DNA of 64,000 nucleotides. It comes from Rhabdophis nuchalis. Lineage: Eukaryota > Chordata > Lepidosauria > Squamata > Natricidae. Each line of letters begins with the position of its first letter. Positions within the stretch are counted from its first letter, which is position 1. The notes below the pieces were generated by a model. The model saw nothing but the letters and a program-made list of their open reading frames with translations. It searched no databases and was not told the DNA's origin. Where the stretch lies: the NCBI GenBank assembly GCA_039707465.1, contig CM077643.1:201401605-201465604 (forward strand), in the 5' to 3' direction. Of the stretch, positions 30,505-41,600 are shown piece after piece. The position numbers and the translations under genes were made by a program.

Positions 30505-31215
30505 CCATATTTTTCAGACTATAAAACCCACTGGTGTATAAGACACACCAAGATTTCGAAGAGGTAAGTATGAAAAAAAGTTTTTGTCCTCCCTAGCCCC
30601 CAGGAGCTTCAGGCTTCAGCAGGACTGGGGAAGGAGAAAATGCCCCCCTTTTATGCAAAAAAGGGTGGAAAATGGACTGGTTGTTTTTGAAAAACGGGGG
30701 CATTTTCCCCTTCCCCCAGCCCTGCTGAAGCCTGTAGAGTGCTCCTGGGGGCTGAAGAAAGGGAAAAACAGCTCTGTTTTTGCAAAAAACAGCCCATTTT
30801 TTGCAAAAATGAGATGCAGGGGTGAGGCCTCAGGAGGCCAAAATTGCTGTATTTGGTGTAAAAGACACATCAACATTTCCATGCTGTTTTAGGAGGGGAA
30901 AAGGCTTCAATAGGGCTGGGGGGAAGGGGAAAACGCCCCAATTTTTGCAAAAAACAGGCGGAAAATGGACTGTTTTTTGCAAAAACGGGGGCTTTTCCCC
31001 TTCCCCCAGTCCTGCTGAAACCTGCAGAGTGCTCCTGGGGGCTGGAGGAAGGGGGAAATGCCTCCGTTTTTGCAAAAAACAGTCCATTTTTCACAAAAAT
31101 GGGATGCGGGGGTGAGGCCTCAGGAGGCCAAAATTGCTGTATTTGGTGTAAAAGACACATCAACATTTCCACGCTCTTTTTGGGGGGGGTGCCTCTTATA
31201 CTCTGAAAAATACGG
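30505..31215. mobile_element. CCGTATTTTT-type TIR element with internal tandem duplication
   Basis: Ends 'ccatatttttcagactataa' and 'atactctgaaaaatacgg' with TA on both sides. About 290 bp of the interior is duplicated in tandem: 'gaggcctcaggaggccaaaa' occurs at about 30824 and 31116, each followed by 'tgtatttggtgtaaaagaca'. No coding capacity. Confidence 0.85.
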
Positions 31216-31217
31216 TA

Positions 31218-32982
31218 TTTTTTAATGTTGACGATGTGAAATAGGGGTCTAGCCATTCTATATAACAAAGATAAAAGAGAGAAACTTGCCGAAGTATCAA
31301 ATGAAATCATTGGGAAAGATGATTTCCTTGATATAAACATGGCTGCACACCCATCAGAAGTATAAAAACTAACACAGTTTCCATCCACATAGTAAGACAT
31401 TTCAGGTTGTCTTTTTGAAAGTAGTGTTTTGGAAGAAAAAAGGAAGAGAGAAAGAGAAATACCTTGTTAAAACTGATATAATAGATCTGTATGGTAAAAT
31501 CACTTCATATTGAATGGGCTGAGATGGGTTGTGTTTGGTCATAAGTGACCATTTAAAAAAAATGCAGTAGAGGTAATTTTTCATGCTGGTCTTCATGATT
31601 CATTAAGTTCAGCAACTTTCTTAGTGCAGTTATTACAATAAGATAGAAGGCATTTCTTCCACATACAATGTTTCATTAGAAGGCAAATTCAGTCTATAAT
31701 GAGGAAGACTGAACCCACAGGGCTGGCTGGCTAAGTTTTGACAAGATAATTTTTTAGATAATTTTTCATTGTTAGTATCTCTCTTATAAAAGTGGGTAGA
31801 GATTGGAAGGGGGCATTGCTGCTTACAGTTCACAACAAAAGTTGATGATTGCCTTTATACTTAAGAAAAGGTTGGAGGTAAGAATGCTCCCTTTCCATGA
31901 AAGTCCAGAAATAAATGCTGCCCCTGCTGAACAAGGGTGCGATGGGTATCAAATGTTGTTTCCTTTAATGTTGAGGAAAAATATAGATAGCATATTTTGA
32001 TTCAAATTGAAAAATTTATACTGATTTAAAAAGGAAGGAGATAGCTGGACTACTTTATCTCTGTGAAAAAAGGACCGTATTGCAAGCGAGTTTTGAATTA
32101 AAAATTCTGCTTTACATGAAAGTGAATAGAAATGGTCTCAAGGAATTTCAATGAGAAAAAATGAGAGGCTCCAAGATGGAATCATAAGCAATGTCAGCAC
32201 ACAGAAGTGTATCAAGTTCTTTAGAAACACGTTATTAGTTGGTTAATAAAAACTGAGATCCAAATGGAAGACCTGTAGTTGATGCATTGATTAGAATGAT
32301 TCAAGAGGCAAATGTTAGCCAAACAGAACTGTAAAGATACCAAGATATTATGAAAATGCAATTGGTTTGAATCCGTCACTCTTCATAAAAAACGCCAATC
32401 ACCATTGGTAAAAACCAGTTGGACACCCATTCCAAACAAGAAAAAGATGTTAAGGCAATGAGGTCTATCCAATTACTTTTGCAAAAAAATGAAACCCTAA
32501 ACCTCTTATCCTGTGACATAAACCAATCTGTGATTGCCCTCTAAAAGCTGAAGGAGAAGAATATTGAGGTCAAAGATCTCATTGGAGCCTGGGACCTACA
32601 GCTCTCCTGGATGAGGCGAGAATATCTGGATATAGATTGGTAGTTATCTCTGTGAAATACGGGTGGCCTTTAGTCAAGACACAAACAGGACCATGCATAA
32701 CTGTGAAGGGTAAGTATAGTTGAGGGAGACCTCATTTTTAGCTTGTTATGAATAGTTTTGAATTCCAGTCTTATTGCTGAATAGTAAAAAAGCATTTGTT
32801 ATTAAGAAAACCAGGGTGATGTAATAGCTGTTGGACTATCCCAGGGGAGATCCAAGTTCTAGTTCACCCTCCTCCATGGAGGTTCAACATGTGACTTTGA
32901 GCAGCCACTCTTTTGTAGCCCAATCTATTTCAAAGGATTGTTGTAAAATAATAGGGAATACTGCCTAGAGTTCCTACAGGAT

Positions 32983-33021
<39 letters not shown>

Positions 33022-34451
33022 TTCATTGAAAGGAAAGTTCTCAAGTCTAGCATTAGCTTACATTAGCCTTACAGCTGAGTGGAACCAAAATGGGGACAAA
33101 GCAATGAAAGGCTTTTTAATTTTGGCAGCTGAATCAACAGCCTGATGAAACATCCAACTCTTGCTTAACATTTAATTTTTTACTTTTGAATTTAGATCCA
33201 AAATATCTACTTATTCCAAAACTCAATGCAGTTTATAATAACAGAACAGAAAATTCAAATAAAATTAGTAATATTAAAATTACTAAGTTAGTCATTAAAA
33301 TATTCAAAACCTTGGTGGAATAGAAGTGTTTTTTAACATCTTCCTATTTACTGGAAGAACGAGAGACAAATGTACAGTAGACATCTATAGCTTCCCAGAG
33401 TCAGTTGACTGAGTTGGGTGGCTATAAAAATTGAATAAATACATAAATCTCCCTAGGTACAACTAGGGATTCTATAACTATTTTACGGTTCCTCCTGAGA
33501 AAATCTGGACTATCTGCCTGTGGTTTATTGGCAAATGAGAGAGCTAAGGAGAATGTTTTCCAGGAGAAATGTTGGCATTTCATTTTATTTATTTTGAAAT
33601 TTGGAGGAAAAAGCTTCTGAGAATCTAAGATAGTCTACTTTGGAGTATCTCTCATCCATCAGCCCAGACTATTGTTAATGGTATTAATGCACCAAATTAA
33701 TAGAAATGCTCTTCTTTCACTAGAGGATGATGGCAAAGTAGCTGGCTTGGCCCATTTCTTGATGACCTCTTCAATAAGACAGGAAGGAAAGGGATGAAAA
33801 CTAGTGAAACTAAATGATGTAGAACAAAAACTCCTGAAGAGATGAACCCATACAGTTTTTACGGCATAGTGGAAACTATGGAGAAAGACAATGACTACAA
33901 TAGCTTTAAAATCAAATGTTTTTTCCCAGAAAATTGCTCACAAATTGCAGTAAGTCTGTTTAATAAATGATTGGTAATCTTCAAGTGTCTATTGACTGAC
34001 CTTCTCCAAAATAAAAAAGACGTGTGGGGGCCTGTCTTGTGAGGTTTGCTCCTGTAATGCTACTTGTGAAATGTGACCTTTAAGGCAATACGGTTGAAGG
34101 CTGGATAGATTATGAGGGAAGACAATGGTTTCTTGAGTAATGATTATCAAACAATGTTTTCATTTGTTTGATGTCAAGCCAAGATAAGTTTTTAAAAAAC
34201 ACACGAATTTTTAAAAAAATAAGACGGTATTTAAAGGTAATCAAAGTTAAGGTAAATATTAATGCTGCTGTAGTTGAAAGGGTTTGACATAAGCTACACT
34301 TAATCATGTTGTATACATACAGAGCATGATGTAGCCAAGTATTTCATAGCTCTAGCTTGCTCTGGATGGAACTTGACACAAAGAACTCCACAAATTCAGA
34401 TTGTGAATTACAGACCACAATGAAGAATATCTAGGAAAGGTATAATGACTA
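31218..34451. other. Intergenic sequence, mostly unrecognised
   Basis: AT-rich DNA. Features are an ATCA microsatellite at 32983-33020, a LINE-like tail near 33388-33450 ('cccagagtcagttgactga', 'gaataaatacataaat'), and a stop-interrupted coding-like stretch near 32460-32640. No gene was recognised. Confidence 0.55.
32983..33020. repeat. (ATCA)n microsatellite
   Basis: About nine ATCA units without interruption. Confidence 0.95.
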
Positions 34452-34453
34452 TA

Positions 34454-34845
34454 CAGATAGTCCTCAACTTACAACCACAGTTGAGCCCAAAATTTATGTT
34501 GCTGTGTAAGAAGCTTGTTAAGTGAGTTTTGCCTCATTTTACAACTTTTCTCACCACATTTGTTAAGTGAATCATTGCGGTTCTTAAATTAGTAACACAA
34601 TTGTTAAGTGAACTTTTTCCCTATTGACTACTCATCAGGTGGTCACAAAACAGAATCACATCACTGGGTCACTGCAACCATCATAAATGTGAGTCACTTG
34701 TCAAGCATCCAAATATAAATCACATGACCATAGGGATGCTACAACATCATAAGTGTGAAAAATGGTCCTTTAAGTCAAGTTTTTTCAGTGCTGTTGTAAC
34801 TTCAAATGATCACTAAATTAACTGTTGTAGACTGAAGACTACATG
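34454..34845. mobile_element. MITE with 'cagatagtcctcaacttac' ends
   Basis: A 392-bp non-coding element. The left end 'cagatagtcctcaacttaca' is matched inverted by 'ttgtagactgaagactacatg' on the right. TA lies on both sides. The interior has repeated 'gttaagtga' motifs. This family is common in snake and lizard genomes; a diverged relative lies near 48,930-49,210. Confidence 0.75.
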
Positions 34846-35049
34846 TACCTGTTTTCTTGCTCAATACTTCTGGAAGTACAAGTTAAAAATCAAATTATTC
34901 CAGAATTTCTTGCTGCCAGCAATGCCCCTTTGCTAGATTCTGCTTTTTCATACAAAAAGAAAAAGAAAAAAAACCCTGTAGCTGGCTTTTGTTTTATTTT
35001 ATGCAAATGTTTTTTCTTTAAAAAGAAAAGAACCACCAACAGTAAATAC

Positions 35050-38000
35050 AGAATGTTTTATTGAGATAAACCTTTATTACAAAACCACTTTAATTAAAAG
35101 ATGCAATGTACAGGAACTGATTTGTTAATATTTATTATACAGTACATTCAGGAAACAATCCAGTCCAGCATAGATTTAGAGTGCCTGTACAAAGACCTTT
35201 TACAGTATTTATTAACAGAACTGCTTACTCCTCTCTATGTGTACAAAAAAAAGAAAGCTTTAATAGGTTTTTAATAAATGAACCTGCTTAGCTCCCATTG
35301 TTGCTATAATATGTAATGCTGAGGACTATGTCTATTTGGAAAGACAAAAAAGAATACTGTAATCTTCTGTGCACTATCTTTGTGCCTGAAATTGACTAAT
35401 GGCTACAGAAAACGTTGAGCTAATAGGCTTGCAAAACCTTCAATACTGATAAAACATTTTTCTGTGCATTTTCTGTGCATCCATAGTATTTTCTTTAAGA
35501 CTGAAGTAATTATAGCAAATACACTGTAGTGCAATGAAGACATTTTTATCCGTTTAGGCATAATATTATTTCTATGGCTAGGCAAGCATTTTTTAAAAAA
35601 AATATTGGTTATGATTTACTTTTTATGAAAGGCTTCTTATGATGATATATACATGCCTGGGAAAATATCCCTATATTATAAAATACAATCCTAAAGCCCA
35701 CTTGTAACTGCCACATTAAAGGTATTTTTAGAATAATGCTGTATCAACCATTTTGAAAAGCACCTTCTTGTTTTAAAGCTCAAAAGAAGGTACTTTTTCA
35801 AGTTTCTTACATAAAATAATACTGTTTAAAATACTTTCACAATAATAAAGAATTGATATATATAAAAATAAATTTCCACAGTAGACATATACATATTTTA
35901 CTGAAACAGCTTGTCACTTTGGGGGTTTTTTAAATTGCTACGCTACAAAAATTATTCTAAACCCCTGAAATTACTATTTTATTTTACTTAACACTTAGAA
36001 CCATGTGTTACTATAAACTTGCATTGTAAAACTATGCTAAGATATAGGTAAATATATATATATATATATTGCAAAGCCATGTGTTCTGTTATTTAAGACT
36101 AAGGTTTAGATATAATGTATTTGTTGAGTACTTTATTAAATGGATTTTTAGGATATTGAAAGCATAAAGAAAAATTGAAGTGGTAGGTCAAATGATTTAT
36201 TATTAAACTGAACATTTTTCTAGTTTGTAAGGTAACATTTGGTGTTTGCATTTTTTCCCCCAAATTTCAAAACAGGCCATTTTTCCAGTAACAGGAAGTT
36301 CCTGTTTATTCAACATTATAGCACTCTTTTTCCCAAAATATGGAGTTTTGATCATATCGACATATTATTTAAATAAACTCTCTTTAAATCCATGGCTAGT
36401 ATGATTCCACTTTGTATTCTTAATAAACATTTGAACAGAAAAATGTAAGTTCCATGTATTAAAATATTATAAATCTAGCCTTTCAAGTAGCATATAGATG
36501 TCTGAATATTAAACATACTCAGGAACTATTGCTTTTCATGGAGAAACATAATAAGAAATAGAACAGTAATAGTTTTGCCCAGGTAGTATTCCAAGCTCTG
36601 TGATGTGTGAAGTCTATTAAAAACGCTCATGCATTTTGACAAGAATTGTGATAGTCCATTATAGAACCAAATTAAAGAAGGCAGTTTTAATACTTTTGGA
36701 CATAATACACTTAAAACATTTGGGAACTGCTTATTAATTATTTCTGTTATTGTATTTAATGGCATGAAATAAACTTTTGACCAAATATGAAACAAACTTG
36801 ATGTTTCTACTGTTCTTTTATGTAGAATTAATTCACGTGGGAAATATGTATTATCTTACCTGATAGGCGAATAACTGTAACACAATATTTGGAATATAGA
36901 ATTTCAAGTATATTGTTTTCCAAGTGCTTCCTTGGATATTCTGAAATATTTTCAGGAAATTAACATTTTATTTTTATATTCTACAAAGAAAAAAATGGGA
37001 ACCCAAGCAAAGGATTTAAAATTAACCCTGACTACTTGGATGTTTCATGATAGTAATAAGACCATAATAACAGAACACATGGCCTTTTCATGTCTATTTC
37101 TATATTGTTTACGAGAATATTTACAACTGAGCAAATCCTTTCATATATATAAAGCCATTTCAAGAGATGTCAACATCTTTATATATATTTTAAAACCTCT
37201 GCAAGTATCAAAACACAAACATTAGTATGGTATTTTCAACAATTCAAAATACTTACATTTGACATAAAACTACTAAGGTTTGTTATCATAAACATTTATA
37301 CAAAAGGTATAAAATACTTCTCCGGTTGGTCTTTTGTCATGAAGGTGCACACCTGCTTATTATTTACTAGAAGTAATTAGTTCTTAGTTACTAGAAAAGC
37401 AAGTGTTAAGAGTCTGAATATATATTTTAAAAACTTCAGCTATATATTACATATAGGCATCCAATATAATGTTAAACAGAAAAGGAATTTCAAAATAAAT
37501 TACTTAAATACTGCTGGCATAACTACGGTTGCTTTAAAATAATCCCTTAAAAAGTATTAATAAATAAAACCTTCCAACCACAAAAATAGCTTTAAAGCTG
37601 ACTAAACAAATTAAAATATGAAAACATTTCAGTTAAAATTGGAAAATAATGGAAAATATTTGACTATTAATTACAAGAATGGGTTTCCATAGTAATTAAG
37701 TGTTTATTTATTCTGATATATTGTTTGAGAGATTGTAATAACAACTTTTCTGATCTGTGTTGTGTTGAGTAACATAGTGTTGAGGAATATACTAGACATG
37801 ATATAAGCAGATATCTTATTTGATTCTGCACTTAAACAGGGGAAAAGCTATATCTGTGTATGCAGTATTTTTTATGCCTGTTATAATCTCAACATTAAAC
37901 AAAATACATATATGTATAATGTTTAGAATTTTAAGAAAATTATCAGACATAAAACTCAGAATGTTATGTATATATAAACTGGCAATCCTATAGTTTTTAA

Positions 38001-38500
38001 AAAAGGACTTTAAAAATCTTAAATTATCTTCCAACTTACTGAAATTAAGATGTAAAAAAGATTTTTTTAAAAATATATAAAATAAATTGAACTGAAATGG
38101 AAAGATTGGAGAAAATGATGTAATTTTGGTATTCACTAGATTTCAGTGAAACTAACAAAAATGCTTTTTGTTGTTTTATTACATCACCCTTGTAATTTAT
38201 CAGATGGAGATAAATGCTAGGCTTGCTTTACAATATAAAGATGCTGGTTTTAAAATGCATTGTTTAAAACAAGCAATATATGCAGAGTCTGCATAATACA
38301 AATTATTGGTCTGTGTCACCATAGTAATATACCAATTGATAACAGTAACCATGATTTTTATCCTGCAGTTTATGTTTACTACTAGAGCAAGGGTTTTTTA
38401 ATACCCTTACAAAAGAGAAGAATTTTGCATTCCGCAAATATAAGATGCTATAAAATTACATACCTTTAATAGTTAACATATTTGGTAGATACCTAACATT
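35050..38500 (-). other. Probable long 3' UTR of BOLL
   Basis: The 3.4 kb after the BOLL stop codon is AT-rich and unusually free of the repeats that fill the rest of the window. Two AATAAA signals on the minus strand (35078-35073 and 35062-35057) lie near the far end and could serve polyadenylation. No open frame of note. The extent of the UTR is inference. Confidence 0.45.
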
Positions 38501-38659
38501 TTATTTAACAGAGTCTGTAGAGGAAGAAGTATTGAGCATACTGTCATCTGATCTGTAATCTTTTCTAGGGTGAAAATGAGGAGTTCGTGCATATCGAGGC
38601 TTCAAACTCATAGACGAAGGATGAGAAAAATTTCTTCTCACTGAATGTATCCTGGCTTC
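38501..38659 (-). CDS. BOLL: BOLL terminal coding exon
   Basis: A 159-base exon with stop TAA at 38503-38501. It encodes EARIHSVRRNFSHPSSMSLK and ends SSTDSVK, a basic, Ser-rich tail. The human isoform I know ends differently (KTVWSIHY), so this is an alternative terminal exon or a lineage difference. Its acceptor tttttag and phase match the preceding exon. Confidence 0.85.
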   Translation of the reverse strand, partial: EARIHSVRRNFSHPSSMSLKPRYARTPHFHPRKDYRSDDSMLNTSSSTDSVK

Positions 38660-41600
38660 CTAAAAATAATAATAACAAAACTCACATTCACAAAAACCAC
38701 ACAGCTTTATTCTGTAATAGTTTAAATAAAAGCACGAAATTCTGCTAAATCTTTTCAGTTAAAAAAAAGAACGTTTCCAAAAGGAAAATGAAGAAATAGA
38801 AATACAGCCTGAAAAGACAAACAATAATTTACATTATGTAAACAATCCCATTAACTAAATTCATTTCTTTACCTTGATAAACTACTAACAAAAATAAATT
38901 GAATGCTGGTATCTTTAGTTATAACTTGTCAAACTGAATCTCAACTTTTTATTACAGAGGCTGGTTATTTTACTTTTATTAGCTTTCTTCAGTGTTGCAG
39001 AAATATATAATTTTCAAAGTAAGCAAACTAATGAACAGCAATGACAGCAATGAACAAACATGCAGATGAAATCCTTTTAGCAATCACAAAACCACATAAC
39101 TCCATAAAATAGGTAATGAAATTAATCAAAGATTTGGGATGCTTTCCCAGATATTACACCAATGAAAAAAAAACCCAAAGATAACAGCAAAGCACTGATT
39201 TCTAAGGAAAAAACTTCATAAAAAAGAATCTGATTGTGAGATAATGTAAACTCCAAACACATTTAGCACTATACTTAAAAGTATATAACAAAACCTTATT
39301 TCAAAGCAATTTGAATAAACTATGGCAAAAATAAAACATAATTATATTTAAATGAAAAATCTTTTAAAAATTTCTGACTAGGATTTAAGGCATTAATAAA
39401 AATGAATGTACTAGCCACTCTAAATTTCTTACTTCAAACAGCACCTTGATTTCTGGATAAATAAATGCAAGATTGACAAAGGTCAACTAATTATTTTATA
39501 CGGAATGAGAGGGGAAAAAAGCAATAGTAAAATTCAAAATTTTGCAAGAAGCAAAAAAGAGGCCAAAAACTATTCTCAATCTTAGTTATCTACTAAAAAG
39601 TTGGACTTACTTAAAATCAAGGATAAATCTAATGATTTCACAACTAGCACCATCATTAAATGATTTTATTTCAAAGATAATTATGTAAGTAAGAAAGATC
39701 TAATTACATATGCAAACATGAGACATCAAACTGGACTCAAAAAGGACTCAAGGCATGACAAGAAATGCTTCTTGAAGAAAGAAATCTATTATGGTTAATA
39801 TATTTGAGAATAACTGGAAAAATAAAAAGAGATCCTAAAAGCAAAAGAGGTACCAGAGAAAGAGAACAGAAATTGAATCAAAATAATTTATTAGCAAGTA
39901 TTACAAATTGCTACCTATAAGTAATACAAAGACAGGGTTTGGATTCTACCAGAATGACCTGTTCCACCTTCACAAAGAACACGTGGGAAAAGGTGAGTTA
40001 CATCTTCAAAGCCTGAAAAGTAAATATTTGGCACATATCTTGCCAGTCTCATCAGGAAGGCATTAAACCAAAAAAAGAAAAGAAAAAAGGGTGAGGCCCA
40101 AAATCATATACTCATCCAAGAACTGGGGTCAATAAAGCAGAATGCAAAGGGAGAAGCAAAAGGACAAGGTTGGGACTCTGAATTTCACAGAAAACTAAAA
40201 CAGTAGGTGGTGCCACTAAAAACCTTAGTTTTCTGCATCAATGCCCAGAGGATATAGAATTAAAGAGAGACAGCTCAGGAGAAATATGATGTGACAATAT
40301 ATATGTGAAATTTGATGTGATAATACTTGTAACTAGTGCACGCCAATGGAATAGTACAAATTATTTAAAAGGATCAGAATCAACAGAGTGCTGTCCTGCA
40401 TGTAAAGTATACTTGCACAGAAACTCAAGAATCAGAGCACAGAAATCTTGTTTAAAATATCAGGCTAGTATCATTTTGAGAGTTTTATACATTGCTTAAG
40501 GAGGCAGAAGAAATAGTATAATTTTTCTGTATCACATAGCCAGTCTTTCAAAGGGTGAAATAAAAAGCAAATATATGTGACAATAAAGGAGGTTGAATTT
40601 TTTGTGGATTCCCTAGAGCAATCTGTATTCTCTGAAAACGTGCTTTGAATTGCAGAAACAAAAGAGAAAAGAAATTAAAATATATTGCTAGGTTCTTGAA
40701 AAAAGGTTAAGGTTCAAAAATGTCATTATGTTGTTACACTATATTCCCAAAACTGGTACAAAAAAATTAGAAGCCTTACTTTAATAGTCTCCGGTTGCAT
40801 CACAGGGGCTGGCATGGCTATGGCACTTGGAGCATAAACTTGGTGATATGCTGCTTGAACTCCATGATCAGTATATGGCTGATAGGCAAATAAATATTTC
40901 AACTTCTTTTTAGAATTAAATGTATCTTCAGTATATGAACAACAACCAAAATTGGATTTTCAGTTTAAACCCTTTTTCACATTCTACTAAGCTAGAAGTC
41001 AACTAGTCAACTTCACTGATTCTAGTCTTACCATTCTGCCCTCCCAATTTACATACTTTTTAATTTTATCATCATCCTCATGCAATATAGGTTAATCTTT
41101 TGGACTGGAAAGCACATTTGGAATTTTATGACAATGTTCTTTGGGTTTCAATAAATTGATTACATGTGGGACAGGGAAGATTGTCTATTTGGTGAGAGCT
41201 GCCCTGCCACTTTTTATTAGAAAGTAAAAATTATCTGCATTCCATCCAGCAGCCCTGATTTATCTCTACCATTTTTTGAAGGGAAGAAAATTCTAGTGTA
41301 AACATCCAATAGCTTTATTTTCTACAAAATCCTATATGGTTATATAAACAACACCTAGAAACATTCTTGAAAAAAAAAAAGGAAGGTTGAGACGTAAACA
41401 AATGACTGCAAATCTCTCTGCAGTCAATTGTTCTCTTGACTTCATCTTTAAGTTCGCCATGTTCCCGTACTAACACATTTTGGTATTTTAACCATTTTTC
41501 TTTGTCCATTGTTTCTTAAAATGTTTCTTGCGCTGAGACCAATACATACAAGATGGGCTTTTATTTATTCCAAATACTTAAAATGGCATTTCTTATATAA

